Of a DNA stretch of 64,000 nt, positions 22,126 through 36,339 are shown one piece after another (within the stretch, counting starts at the first letter, position 1; every line of letters begins with the position of its first letter). The notes under the pieces are model-generated. The model did no database searches and was not told the origin of the DNA. It saw only the letters and a list, made by a program, of their open reading frames with translations. The position numbers and the translations under genes were made by a program. This DNA comes from Marchantia polymorpha subsp. ruderalis. Taxonomy: Eukaryota > Streptophyta > Marchantiopsida > Marchantiales > Marchantiaceae. The DNA lies in contig AP031355.1 in assembly GCA_037833965.1 (NCBI GenBank), positions 6,969,501-7,033,500 on the forward strand, in the 5' to 3' direction.

Positions 22126-25100
22126 AGCTGCGTTTTCAGCCTAATATCCTCTAAAAATCGCCCATTTTGCAGACCTTGGAAGGCACACCCGTACTGAAGA
22201 CTGAAATTAACCACTTTACTCGTCAAAGAACCGAGTGGGCTCGATTCCGTTGCTCTCGAAGTCTTCCAAGTCTCGCATCCTGCCCCACATTAATGTTCCC
22301 GTGTCTTCACTTCACTTCACCTCACCATTTCAATCCTTCCACAGGTCCTTCTTGATTCTCCCAGACGTTCCCATTCATATTGGCATCACATTGCATCTGA
22401 GGTTCCAGATATTCGGACTCTGCTTACACATCGTATCTCATCGTTGTTCCTGCTCTTGAAGCGGTGGCGTGTGAAATCGACTCCACTTGCTAGCGAATGA
22501 ATACCCGTCATACTATTTTTTTCCAGCCTCTCAAATCCTAGCCGTGCTGGAAGTGGCCAAGATAGAATTATTTGACCGACCGTCGTATACAAATATACTA
22601 GAAATATCATCAGGTTTACGCCTCATAATATGCATCTATAGCTATCCATCCATCCCGCAAAATCTCTTCCTCCTCATCGTGCACGGTGTTTTATCCGACC
22701 GTGCACTAAATGAGATGCAGATACAGAAGATAGAATAGCTCAGACGTTTCTATCGTCAAATTTGTGATCATCTCACAAAAGACCTCCATTACGTACAGCA
22801 TCGTTCCCAAGTACATGAGCGAATCGGACCTGTCACAAACAGTTCGAGGTTTAATTAGAAAAGACTCACCATAACCTTCTAGGTATCGTGTGTTGGAAAT
22901 TCTGTCCAGAATCGGATCAGCTCATAGGAAAGGATGGGGAAACAGTCCAAAAAATCAACTGCCTGGCCTTGAGTCCAAGCTTTCTCAATCGTGGGCCATG
23001 ACTGGAATTAGGACCAAATTCAATCGGTCAACGAGACTGGAGAGGAAACGCTGTCCAGATACGTACTTGCAGCTGAGGTGCACACGGGTGGAGGCGGAAA
23101 ACGGGTGCAGATCGAGGTGCAAGCTCGTGTTAGAGCGCTGTAGTCATGTGTGAGCTCTCGGACGCAGGTATGAAGCATTCTCATTTCTAGACTCGAAGGC
23201 GGTGAATGAACTCATGGTACATTCGGCTCTTGTATACGACTGGCAGGAGCCTGCGCAAAGCCCGAGAGCTTGCCGCTCACCAAACGTTTTCGAGTGCCAT
23301 GAATTGCTCAGCACTCGTGCTCACAGCACCTGGATTAAAATATTATAGTCGGATCGAGTCACTCCTCGCAACTCCTCTCTCCCTAAACCAAAGGGTTGGG
23401 TCAACTTGCGATGGCCCCCGCAGATCCACGTACAAATTTAGTTCGATCGTTCTTGGAGCTTCTATCTTTGCTAATCCGCACTCTGGCATGCCCGGGGAAC
23501 CTCGCTGGGCGTAGGCTTTGAAGGAGAAATGCCGGAAGGTGGCACATGTGCGACTTCAGCTGGAGAATCAATCACATCCGAGGCCAAGCGCCACTGTGCG
23601 AGCTTTATTACTGACATGGCACTTTCTCACGAGGACGAGAAGGCGCGTCCGTGACCTTGCACTTTTTGTCCTGGAGATGTGGGAATATGCTGAGATCCGT
23701 GCATGGACTCTGAAGGACCTCGTCTGCGAGCTGAAGGTCGCGCTACGGCCCGAGGCTCTTTGAAAGAGTAGCGCGCAACTGCGCCTCCCACTGAACCCTC
23801 TTCTGTTGCAGCCATGAGCACATAATGAAGGCCCCATCGATCAGATGTCCAACAGCAAGCATCCTGTCGGTGGGGCAATCCGGTGACTGCTGCAGACGAT
23901 CTGTGGACGACGTGTCTCTTGCTTCCATCGTAGAACGCGGTACTGTGATCCACTAGGGCCCTCCGAAACACATTCCCATAAGTTTTATTTCTGGTCGATG
24001 CTTGCACTGAGATTTTCCTAGGCTCCACAAGATGGACTTCGGTTCAGACCTCAACCTGAATCTCGGATCGTGATCCACATGATAAAAATTGCTTGAAGTG
24101 TATTTGCTGAAAATGACTAAAACCCTTTCTGAGAATTATAATCTTGAAAGCCTCACGTACTCAATGACATATATTTGACAATTCTTTTGAAATATGCACA
24201 CAGATTGTACTATTCTCATTTTAACTGATTTTTCGTCGCTCGAATTCATACACGTACCTCAACTGAATTATCTTCTCTGCTGCCGCTCTGCGCATAAAAC
24301 ACACAAGGGTTCAATTCGCTGGAACGACACTGTTATAACTTCCGGACGTTTGTCGACCCGGACATCATGATATTGGTTGCGATTACGGGCCCACAAACGA
24401 GGCCCGTAGTCGACAACCGACAATAATCGGCACCGCAGCTGGCTGGCATTCTCGCCAACATTGCTCCATTATTTGTTCAATGAGAGCCTCGTTTTTTGGC
24501 ATATAGGTTTGGCATTCACTTTATGAGTTCATATGGGTACCCACGTCTGTCTGGATTCGTTGATAATGCTAATGAACTGGAAAGTGCCAACTGATCATCA
24601 GAGGTCGATAGAATGGCAAGAATACATCTTTTCTACAAAGATTTGCATGGGCATCAACAACAGGCACCAACACCGGGAAGAAAAGGAGTTGGACTCCACT
24701 TTTTCATCACATCGGACTGAAAAATATTCCATATTCATATAAGGAATATCATGATACATGTAGCTCTATTCAATTTTCAGACAACAGAACTCACTCTCTA
24801 ATATTTGCGCTTCGTTTTGTACATGATATCATTTCATGTTGTGGTCTGGTGATATTACCGGGATACAAGAACTTCTGAAGTCCGAAAGATTCCAAGATCT
24901 TGAGGGGTACTGGACCTGGACTTGCAAAAGTAAGAAACTACTGCGTGGCTGATTGACACGAGAAAAGCAAATGTGTACAAGCCGTGGTTTTGATAGAATT
25001 ATGAAGAAAAGTTAGATAATTTATGAATTTACAGAAACGCCCGATCAACAGTGTGTCCGAATCCAAACGATCGATTCGGGTCAAAGTTCAAGTGAAAACT

Positions 25101-28100
25101 TCTAAATATGAGGAATATTTTAATACCTGCGATGAGTTCGAGATGAAGATACAAAGTTCTGCTCGTATCGTTAAATCCAAGCCTTCTAGGATATCCATCA
25201 TGTTGAGAGATTAGTGATCGAATTCAAGATAAGGTGGACCTGGGTAAAGCAAAGTTACGCCATGGCATGCTAAATTTCTGGAAGTTGGTTGCTGGTTCAC
25301 TGGGTGGAGACCTGGTCATGAGAATGAAGCGTGACTTCTTTCGATTCCAGATACAACCTGACTCCCATCTTTCTAACAGTTCTCCTTTCGACTCCCTGAT
25401 GCTACGAAAATGCAGCCATTTATCGTAGCTCCTTGCTTGCTTCCTACTCTGCGATGGCGGATGTTTCACCGTAGAAGCCAGTCGTCAGGCGTGGTAGCAG
25501 TAATAGCTCTGAGATGCTAACTCGCATGCTAGTGCTACGAGCATGCGAGGTTGTTCGTAATGTCCACCAGCAAGTCGCTGCATGCATCTTGGATGTCTTG
25601 TGCTAAAACAGAACTACGTGACATATCTGTCCAGGTGCGACACCAAACTCTTGATATCTTCTTCAAAACGATCTTCGAAAGGATTTTTTGGCAATAGCTT
25701 AGTAGTTTAAGATTTTGACGATTAAGTATCGGTACGCTTCTCTGAAGTAACATCCTACCGTCGAACAGGACCAAAATCCTGTCTACCAACACAATCTCTC
25801 ACCAGTGTCCTTGATACTCCCTTCGCTAGTAGTTCAATTCAAGGTTGGGATCATCAGTCAAATTCTCATGTTTGGAGTTTCCTAACGAGTCCGATTGGTC
25901 GAGAATGTATATTTTGTTCACAATATCAGGAGGAATGTTCTACAAACAAAGGCAATGAGGGAGAGAGAGCGCGAGAAAGACTACAATGTCATATTAAAAG
26001 TAGAAAATCTGTACTTAGGACCAAATAAATCGTACTTTCTTTCATTATATTTTTTCTTAACGAATGATTCAAATCGAATGTGTTTTGATCTGGTCGGAAT
26101 GGGAGTAGCCAACATATTATTGCCGCTTCTAACGTTCGAAAATGACACATGCCTGGAGGCAATTTTCGCCTCTGTCGATATAGTTCTGCATGGACCACCA
26201 GAGCATGATACAGAGTCTTCATGATTGTATCATGATAAGACAGACGACAAATGCTCTCATTTTCGTGTTCATTGTGTTGGACATTAAATTTGATAGTGCT
26301 GTGAAGAGCATGAGCGTCGACGAGACTTAACATTGATATCATGCAATCGCAAAACATGGATAGAGTGGATGGGACCGAAATTTCAGGGAATTTCTGTTAA
26401 TATTAGTTAATCAATAGCTATGCTTGGTCTACCATTTAATTGCTTTTTAAATCAAAATTTATCATGAATTTGATTTAAAGAAATTTGTAATTTTAATTTT
26501 AACAAGTCCTATGGACTTATTGAATGTGTCACCAGCGAAAAACACTTTACAGTGACTATTTCATTTCATATCGATGATTTGTAGATAGTTTATACGCACA
26601 AATCTCAACGAATTTGAGCATATCATACTTTTAGATCTGTTGTTGAAAATAGTTTGTCTCACGAGGTAAAACATACCTGCCATGTCATTGATGTATGTAG
26701 GTATTAGACCTTCCAACTTTCACCAAAAAACATTTTGTGGGACTCCACTAAAACCAAAATACTTTCAATCAGATCGAAAGGACAGAACTTTCTGACAACA
26801 AAGAGAACAAAGAACTTGATCTATACTGCCTTCGTAACTGACACCAAGAGAGACAGAAATTCGAGTATATATGTGCTAAAATAAAAACAACAAAATTTTT
26901 GCATTTTAAATGACGGAGCAGCTTGGAGTGAGGTTACCATACTAATACACACACAACTTATTGGAATTATGGTACATTGATCGAATCATATATTACTAAG
27001 AAAAGAGGTGTCCGCTTGAAAGCGAGAAATCCAAATATGACAATTACTCGAAAAATTAGTTCTTATATACGAACAAGACTATCAATATTCAGTTCGTATA
27101 TATGAAAAGTTCGATATATGAACAAGACGATGAACAAGAATCTGAAGAAGGAATTGAAATGTTCAAAACTTGTTAATCTCATGTTTCAACGATTATGATT
27201 GTGATGAACAGTTAAAACTCTTTACAGAAGATTGAAGATTCTGAGTACGTTTGCTATTATGCTGCTTTCATAAGCATGGACTGTTGAATCTTATCTTGCT
27301 AGACACAAGACAGTATGGTACCAGAAGAAACCGGCTGAAATTTTTGCGTGGATTCAAAAAAGAAATCCTCGCACAAATACGACGAGTACGGAAACTTGAA
27401 CAGATGAGATTCTATGAATGAAGATAACTTTTATCAGTACCTGAATCCTCCTGCACATGATCATATAGATTGATGAAGCGACATGTTTCACTATTCGATC
27501 CAGGGTGAAATACGTATTCATGTGTCACCTCTATATTATGAGCTGCATCAAGACTAGAAAGCAATTCATGTGGCACATGTACAAGTATTAAATTAGAAAC
27601 TTGTTCAACCGTGTGAAGGAGGCCTAGGCAAGAAGTAATTAAGCATACAACCTTCAAAGCAAGACAGACAAATACAAATCCTGATTATTCTGCCTTCGCT
27701 GAACTTTCTGCTCAGCTAAGAATAATCTAGAAGCCGGACTCCGGTTACTAGACCATGTTCTTCCCAGCCTATACACCTTCAACCCGGACAAAAAACATTT
27801 TGTCTCGAACTAACAGCATTCAATTAAATTTAAGAGGATATTGGAATCCGCACTGAGTTCTACTTGGTGTTCTTCAGGCTATTTTCCTTTGAACTGACCA
27901 TCAACTACTTGTTAATGAGTTCTTAAAACAAACAAAGTATCTCAGACTCGTACTATGTGGCTGAAGCACGGAAGTTGACATTCTCTAAAGTATTCAAAGA
28001 AACAAACTTGAGAAAATTTTCAACCATAGATAAATATTACTATAAAGAATAATTCTATTCTTATGTGCTAGAAAGACGTCAAGGTCTGAAAAGCATTTGG

Positions 28101-29142
28101 ACCAGAAGGATAATTTGCTCAATTTAGTGATAAGTTACACGCTTGTAAGTCAAGAAAACATATGCGACTAATATTCGATGATTTAAAGGAACTAATTGTG
28201 ATTCCTAGGGAGCTGTTGTCTTGGTAGGAAACGCAAACTACCGTTGGAACATCACACTGGAAAAGTAACTAGATTACTCAATCGAGAGATTGAGAGGTCG
28301 GGATTTAAAAACAAGAATTCTCATCAATAATATATCAACTTACTTTACTTACTATAGTAAAGGGTACTAACTGCAGTCATTTTCTACATTAACATCTTTG
28401 GTGCTTAGTTATTTGGCTAGCAAAGAGATTCAATATGCTTGACAATGTTAAAATTAGATTTTTTTTAGAATTTATTCAAGACTAGGTACACCAGGTTCAT
28501 CAAGGTAACCTGTGTCCAAGTGGATAGCAATAACGATCAGAACACCCCTCAAGTTGTCCAGAGAAAACCAACGGAATACCAAGGGCTAAGTCCAATAGTA
28601 TCATGAGATAATATATTTTGTATAATGTCTACCATAACCTAATATCGAGAACAAGCTATGTAGATGATACGGATGTTGCTTACCGATGCTCAAAAGAAAA
28701 AAAAATCACTTTCCTATAAGTAAAGATTCCCAACTATTTAAGAGCAAGGTCCTTCATATATTGAAAATTTAAGTTCTGAGAGAGTGACAAAAGCTTTATG
28801 TCGATGATCAGAGGATCTACGAATAACAGAATATATAAAACTTTGACACCCAAAGTGATTCATCTCTTGTGTATTTTGGAATGAACTTCTTGTATTTTCT
28901 CAAAGTTAGATAGTAATATGGAAATGAGGTTCTCAACGTAATACACTTAACTTCATATCCTCACTACTACATAAAACTTAACAAAGAGGTTCTAACCTCA
29001 AGAGACTTAAACTCGCTTTTTGTAGGCGCCGATGTCTCCAACCTTCGAACACTCATGAGGCCCGATGAAGACGTTCAATCCCAAGCTTTAAGGGGTGATT
29101 CAGAAGCCGAGTCTCTCATGGAACAATTCGGGCTCTCAATTC
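22126..29142. other. Long intergenic stretch, mostly AT-rich
   Basis: No gene was identified. A 402-base frame on the minus strand (23627-24028) lacks an ATG and recognisable features. A 9-bp inverted repeat built on CATGATACA lies near 26202-26234. The part from about 26.3 to 29.0 kb is AT-rich with no long frames. I saw no reverse-transcriptase or integrase motif. Confidence 0.5.
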
Positions 29143-29751
29143 TCAGAGATCATCATCGCCGGGCGTACGTGGAGAGACATCGTCGGCCGCGTGGACCTCC
29201 GACGGTGCCTCAACACGCTCAGAATGTGGGCGTCTGCTGACAGCATTCGATGTCAAGTCCAAGTATCCAACCACAGTTCCTGGCGGGAAAGCTGCTGGGT
29301 CTATTTCTTCGTGTATCTGGATCTTAATGTACAGACTCTGTTCAGCTGAAACCTCTCCCTCGTTAAATCTATTGGCATTTTTGTGTTGCTCATCAGCAGG
29401 GCAGGAATCCAAGGGCTCGTTCTCCTCCGATCGAGCGGGTGGACTTCTGGCCATTTCATCATCGGCCGGCAAACTTCCACTGTGGGTTGAATGATCTGCG
29501 TTCCCTTCAGTGGGATGACCCATTAGTGCATTCAAGGCGTCTTTAACGTGACGGCGCACATTTCGAACCTGGAAATCATCTAGTCCACTGTGATCTTTGT
29601 CATGAGTAGAATCCATTTTGCTGCTATCCAGAAACTCATCCCAAGCAGCTATCAGTTCTTCGATGTCAATCTCATTCTCAGGAACCAGATCCTCCACTTC
29701 CTGCTTTTGAGCTTGATGCTCCATTTCAGAGACAATATGTACCCAAAACAC
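29143..29751 (-). CDS. Unassigned acidic open frame, about 200 codons
   Basis: This frame ends at 29143 and is open for 203 codons including the stop. The product would be strongly acidic and hydrophilic (many D, E, S, with HEEIDPAAFPPGTVVGYLDL near the C-terminal third) and has no membrane segment. It stands out because the flanking kilobases contain no long frames. Related-looking sequence continues upstream on the same strand, but not as one clean frame, so it may be a remnant. I cannot assign it to a family; a retained fragment of a host gene or of a mobile element are both possible. Confidence 0.3.
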   Translation of the reverse strand: MFWVHIVSEMEHQAQKQEVEDLVPENEIDIEELIAAWDEFLDSSKMDSTHDKDHSGLDDFQVRNVRRHVKDALNALMGHPTEGNADHSTHSGSLPADDEMARSPPARSEENEPLDSCPADEQHKNANRFNEGEVSAEQSLYIKIQIHEEIDPAAFPPGTVVGYLDLTSNAVSRRPHSERVEAPSEVHAADDVSPRTPGDDDL

Positions 29752-32277
29752 TCCAAGCTAGGTTGTGATCGCCTCAAGTTCCAGCTCAATCTCTGGAAGT
29801 TTCTCACGTTGGACCTTACCATTCGACCTCCTCAATAATTCTTATGTCAGTATTCTGCTCAATAGAATCTACATTTCCAAGTTGCTAGTTTTCTAAGTAC
29901 TCCATTGCCCCACAACCCTCACTACAAAGCTCTCGCTTGTGTGCCAGCTTACATGGACCAACCTCTTGCTACTCGTTTGACTGGTTTCGTTGATGTGCTA
30001 AGTAATAATGATGACAGAATATTACCACAGTGCTCTTAGAGATTCCCAAGATCTCCCGCTAGAAGGATGACACCTCTCTAGAGGCTTAATATGGATGAGA
30101 TTATTTTCCCAATCAAAAAAAGTACACAGGTCTGTCTAGAAATGTGGTTAATTTCATCTTATTTGAAATTGACGAATGAGTAACTGGATAAACTGGTTTT
30201 GGCAAAGTGGCATTAATATAGAAACCTACACACATCTCAAATGTGTATTTGTCGCAGACCACCTAAAATCTGGCTATCTATTTTTAAACTCCAGATTTGC
30301 CAGAATTAGTTTTGCCAATCTGCCAAAATTAATCTGGCCAAAATTCCACACATTATAGAGACAACTAAATAACTGGCGCGCACGCAGAGAATGAGGAAGT
30401 TAGGTAGGAATGTGTGCTTCCAGGACAGCCTGTGAGTGCATGACCTTGAATTTGCTAGTGACCTGTGGATAGCAAAAGTGAGCGTGCTTCTAAGTTGCCC
30501 AAATTTGCGAAAAGTTGATCAAATTTTTCGTCCTATGAATTCAGCAGTGAAGAATTGAAATATAAGAAGCTAGCGATATCACTCAAATTTCGGTCACATA
30601 GTGCATGCACGTCAAAATATTATAAGACTAAAAGCTATATATGCCAACAGAGAACCAAATGTAACGATTGTCTTCTGTTAGAAGACTTACTGAGTAATGA
30701 AGAACTTCCAACCATACAGGTTCAACGAGTTGAAGATCATGTAAAGTCAACAACACAGAACCTTGACATTCATAATTAGGTTCATCAACATTCTCATGTT
30801 TTATATAGCACCAATAACACTGAAAAGGCACTAGTACGTGTAGGAAAAAAATTCAAGTAAAAAGATTTCATCCTTAGGTTCCACAACTCCAGAATATAAC
30901 GATCATATGAACCTTTCACTTTCTTGGAGTAAAGATGAAATATAAGAAGGAGAAGCTGCCTATTTTTTATTTCTAATCACAATTAGATATCAGATCGCGA
31001 TAATATTGAATCGGTAGATTTGAACTAAGAGTGAAAGCACTTTTATTTTCTGCCATTTGGCCGCAAAGCTAATGTGCCAAGTGCAACAACCTCAAAGTGT
31101 ATCCAAATTTTCCAATATCAATCTTTATTATATGTGCTGATATAGAGTGAGAATCTTTGAAAGCTGTACTTGAGCAACTCATATGATTGATCAATAATCA
31201 CTGAACTTTTTTTTTCTACAAAGTAATTGCAAAAAATATTAACAAGTAATTTTTTAAAAGTTGATAAATTAAAACATTTTACATTAAGGAATTTTGTATA
31301 TACATTTTGAAGTTATATTGGAGGACTATGTTTTGCTAAGTCTACATATATAGATTGTTATAGGATTACTTAATCCGTACCTAACACAAGAGTTTTGATA
31401 CTTCAATAATTTTTATGTAGATCAGATATTTTAATCTATGAATTTTTTTTAATTATAATTTTTTGAAATATTTTATTTTTGTATCTATTTAAATTATTAT
31501 ACAATATTACTTTTGCAATAAGATAAACTTAAAATATTTAGATTTTTATCATATAAAATATCATGTCATTGGTATGAATTTAGTGAATATTAATCTAAAA
31601 ATCATTTTTAAAAAATTTACTTGTTTTTTAATGCCAAGTGGTGTAGCTGCAACAAGAATCTTCAGCATAAATAAACTTATGTAAATAAATCTGATTTTAC
31701 AATAGTATTGAACTTTCAATGAAAGATGAAGAATCCAATTTTTTATATTTATTTAAATGCAAGAGCATATGAAGAATATGATTCTTATTTTTTTACATTG
31801 CATAGGTTCTTCTATAGAATACTGTATATATTATAAAAATTAATATGTTATCAGTAAAATATTCTATAAAAGATTCAGTAAAATAGATTTAGCATAGAAT
31901 GCTATATAATTTATAATTAATTGGTGATATGTGATAATTGCAATAAAGATAGTTTAACATTTATTACAATATTGGAATTCATTATAGATGTATAGTTTGT
32001 CATATATTTTTTTCATTTGATCTTAATATTTTTTAATCTTAATAAATATTTGACAAGCAATAAATTTTCTCTCTATCATAATTTTGTAAGAATACTTTAA
32101 ATTAATTTCGTACTAAGATATATATAGATAAAAAAACCGATGATTACAATCATATATACATTTTATAATTCTATAATAAAATGAAAACATTTTAACTGTA
32201 GTGGTTGACAAATCAAACTTAAACCCACCATAACCTGTGGATCGAAATTATACTTATGATCATAATTGGATCGTAGA
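29752..32277. other. Intergenic, very AT-rich after 31.2 kb
   Basis: No convincing gene. 30.16-30.36 kb holds several short repeats of TTTGCCA/TCTGGC-like words. From 31.2 to 32.2 kb the sequence is extremely AT-rich with no open frames. Confidence 0.5.
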
Positions 32278-32545
32278 AGCATCGGCGAGATAGTACTCCA
32301 GCATTGTCTCAGGGTCCCACAAGGGCCCTCGCGTGGGCCAGGACGTACGGAGAACTGGACGGCGAAGCAAAGTCCATCAAGAGCGCCACAATTCGTCGTC
32401 CATGGCAGGATCGTGAAGGATTGAGTCCTCCAGCAACTGGCATGGTGGCGGATCAATCCATCCCCGTACCATCCGTGTTCCCGCCTCGTATCGGTTCAGA
32501 TCCACATGAGGTTTCTTTACCTACCAGGTCCCCGTGAATCAGTCA
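32278..32545. other. Isolated GC-richer patch of unknown origin
   Basis: About 270 bases of balanced composition sit inside extremely AT-rich DNA. Short frames are open on both strands but none is recognisable. It could be a fragment of a gene, organellar DNA or a mobile element; a database search is needed to decide. Confidence 0.35.
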
Positions 32546-32662
32546 CTCGCGATCACGATAACGAACATTGCTTCATTTCATCTTTGGGAAGGCTGTTGTT
32601 GCTACAGTTCATATCTCCGCGATAGTTTGGAGAAATTCTGTTACCCATTTCAGTACTTATTT

Positions 32663-32697
32663 TGGGTTAGGGTAGGGTTTAAACCCTACACCCTAAA
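32663..32697. repeat. Telomere-like head-to-head palindrome
   Basis: TTAGGGTAGGGTTT runs directly into AAACCCTACACCCTAAA. Each arm holds two degenerate units of the plant telomere repeat (TTTAGGG / CCCTAAA). It is short enough to be chance or a cluster of telo-box motifs rather than a true interstitial telomere. Confidence 0.7.
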
Positions 32698-35600
32698 GGA
32701 CACTTTATTTTCCCCAAATTCTTTTCATTTTGTATTTTATAGAGTTGATGTAACTAGTCTGGAATATGTACTGTAAATGCACTTTACCAAAATACTTATT
32801 CTCAAAAGTAGAAAAATCAAAACTGGACTTTCAGACTTTGAATGATTTCAGCATTCAATAATTGCAAAATGGAAGTCAGGTTAGGGGAAAAATATCAAAG
32901 TTTGACATTTGACAAATTGGATCCTTCATCTAGAATGCGGACCTGCGCATCTACAAAACTTTGCAGTTTTTTTTTAATTTACTCTTATAGTTCCTTAAGA
33001 ATATCACTTAAGATTAGATTTGACTCCTGTAGTGTTTGCATAATTCACCTTCAGCTTTTTTGTGTGCACATCACAAAAGCAACAAGGACTTTTTGACTTT
33101 TCAATTATCCAAGGAGTAAATTTATCACCCATTTCAAAATAAGTCAAATCCACTACTATTGTTTATTTTTCTTGTTTTCTCCCTCACATGATTGAGAAAC
33201 ATGTCTCAATGTTGAATTTGGCAAAGCACTAAAGAAAAATGTGATCTCATTCATATCGAACACGTCTTTCAAACCGTACCCTGCCAAAAGTGTTGCTAAA
33301 GTCAACTTCGATTGTTCAACACTGTAAAGATCCATGTTTCTTGACTCTATTCAACTCCACGTTATTCTATTGCTTTCACTTTTGTAGCCAATCTTTTGAT
33401 GCAAAAAAATTGCTGCCTCCATTTCTAGTTGACTTTCTTTTGGTTTTTTTTTTTTTGAGTATAGGGTAACTAATTGAAAACCCTTGTGTACGGGATGTTA
33501 CAAATCATCTTCTCAGAATGATATTGATGTCACTTTTTGCTTTAGACATGTAACGGATGTTTTTTTTTCTTTCAACAACAACTATCTACTTTGCTTAGCG
33601 GCTTGAACTGTTTTTTTTTTTTTTCAAATTGAACTCTGTTGCAGTTGCGCAGATGTTGTGACCTTCATCAAGATGCTCGATAATGGCTGGTTTGGTCCGA
33701 CAAGCTTGCGCTTTTCCTTCTCATGTTTTTCAAATATATGATCAAAATTCAAAGACAAGAGAGCCAAAAAAAGTAAGTTGTACCTCATGTAGAATTGCAT
33801 GGACAGTACGTGAACATACTTACAATATCTAACAGAGTTGTAATTCTTATAGAGAGTTTTTTATTACAAATATACAAGAGTGTGCATTCTAAAAACAAAT
33901 TTGTACCTTGAACGGAGTTTTACCTTACATGAGCTATACTTTATACTAAGGATTTACTTTACATTATTTTCGCCACGGACTTGAGAAAGATTTCAAGTCC
34001 AATTTTTCATTGCAACTGATTTTGAATAGGAAATGAGAGAGATGATATACAGTATGCTCTTAAATGTCTATGGAGCAGGTGGGAGTATAGTGTAGTGTTA
34101 GCGTAAGCGTTTTTCCTCAAATGAGATAATTGCAATCATGCATTTCAATCTTCAAATTGAGATTCCATCACTCTTCACCGTTTCAAAATCAATCACTTTC
34201 AGTAGAGAAGTTCTCTAGACTAGACCGTGAGTCGATCCGTGAACACTAGAAAAGATCAGGATACATTGTGGGCCAAAAGTACAAGTTCAATAAATTTCCA
34301 CTACAAATTGGTATCTTCACCTATTGCGCTCATTAGATTCAGTAGTAAAAACTACTGAGTTTTGATGGAAGATGTACTAAAAAGTTCAATTAAAAATCAA
34401 TATGCAAAAGCATTTTAGCATAATAATTTAATAAATAAGTAAAAAATAAAATATGTAATTTGATCTGAGGTATTTCAAACATATATATGGACAAATACAT
34501 GTAACTAATGCAAATAATGCACCGATTTGTTGTATGCAAGGACTAACAATTTTATGTTTTTGTAAGTTGCAATTATCATTCACAATGTGAAACTTAATTA
34601 GCAAGAATAATAATAATTTTTGTAGGTGTTGCAAAAGTTTTGGCTAGATTATGCATCATTTGAAAAATAACAAGCATTTGCAGTTTTTTTCAAAAAAATA
34701 AAAATTATTGCAAGAAAATTAACTGTATTTGATTCATAATGATTGCATATATGTGCTTCATATTTTTTTTGCTTTGCAAAAGCATTCAAGTATTACTGAT
34801 TTGAATCTAAATAAATATCATGAAAAAATTTGAGTAATATAATGAAAAAATTTGATAAAAGTCAAAAAAATAAAGCAAAGATTATCATAACTGCAATGTA
34901 GCATGAACATTATTTTTTTCATAGAGAGTCTGATAAATTAGATGTAAAATGGCAGTTTCAAAAGTCTTAATTAAGCATTCTACCTAATGAACTTTTCAAC
35001 ATTCTTCATTTGAACAAATGAAATTGCAAAAAATATTTAAAATACAATTTGCATACTTTATAGATTTTTGCAAATAATTGAGCTTTTTTTTGGCAATGCT
35101 CTTGGAAAAATTTCATACAATTTTATGTTCCAATTAGTCTAAAGTATTCTTAAATATTTCAATATATGACATAGCGAATTTCAAAATTTATCTACAAATT
35201 ATTATCAATTTTAATCATCACCTAAGAGTTTTTTTTAAGGTATAAAATGAAAATTATAATATCTGATAATGCAAAATCTCAAATAATCATGATGTCTTAA
35301 AAAGTTTTAAAATAATCAATTCTATTGATTTTTAAATTTATCAACAACATTGACTTTATTGTCAAATTCCATTTGTCTAATCATTTCATCACACTTATTT
35401 TTTTAAAAAAATTTGATGTGAATGTATTGTAAATTATTTTTTAATCAAGTTATTTATAACTAGATATAAATTATTTTGACTATTGTGATGAAAATTCAAA
35501 ATTTCATACATTAATTTCACTCTTGTGAAAAAATTATCTACCAAATTAATCTCTTTGATATTGCAACATGATAAAACTCTACAATGTAATCATTTAAGCA

Positions 35601-36339
35601 TTTTTTTCATATATATTTTCAACTTACATTTATCACCAAATGTGAACACATTTATAATTGTAATTTTCTTGTCATCAAGATATAATCCATAATCAACATC
35701 CATATATTCAATCAATGATTTGGCATTTTACATATTTTGCATCAAGCACAAGATCAAAATCCAAGTTACAATGAAGAAATTTGAGAATTCATCTCGCGCC
35801 TTCATAACGTAAGTTTTTGGATATGTCATGTATGATAGAAAAATTAAATGTCAAGCATAATGTTAATCATCTAATATATAAAACCTTTCATTGCCTTGTT
35901 TAAAAAAATCTTGGACATCAAAACTTATTTTGCATATGTATTCTACAAAAAATTGATGAAATTCTGAAATGAAGAGTTGAAATAATACTCACATCTTACA
36001 TGTTGAATCTTGCATATTATTTCCTGGTATAATGGCTTTTAGTTAATCATAGCCTCTCATATTTCAAAAAAAACTTTACCTCTATGTTCAAGATCTTTGT
36101 TGCTGCATAAAGACTTTATTCTAAATTCATAACTCAAGATGATTTTGAGCTAGTCAAAATCAGATCTATTTTAAGCTATAATAAATATACAATCAATAAA
36201 TTGTGAAAATATTAACTCCATTTTTAAAAAAATAATGAAGTTAAAAAATTAATTATTCAACTTTTCTATGCATACCTAAATATGAAACACACTATCGTTC
36301 ACTATTGCCGAATATTTGCAGGAGTACCCATTTAGAAAC
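32698..36339. other. AT-rich intergenic block
   Basis: No open frame beyond about 85 codons and no recognisable motif. 33.9-36.3 kb is one of the most AT-rich blocks in the window. Confidence 0.55.
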
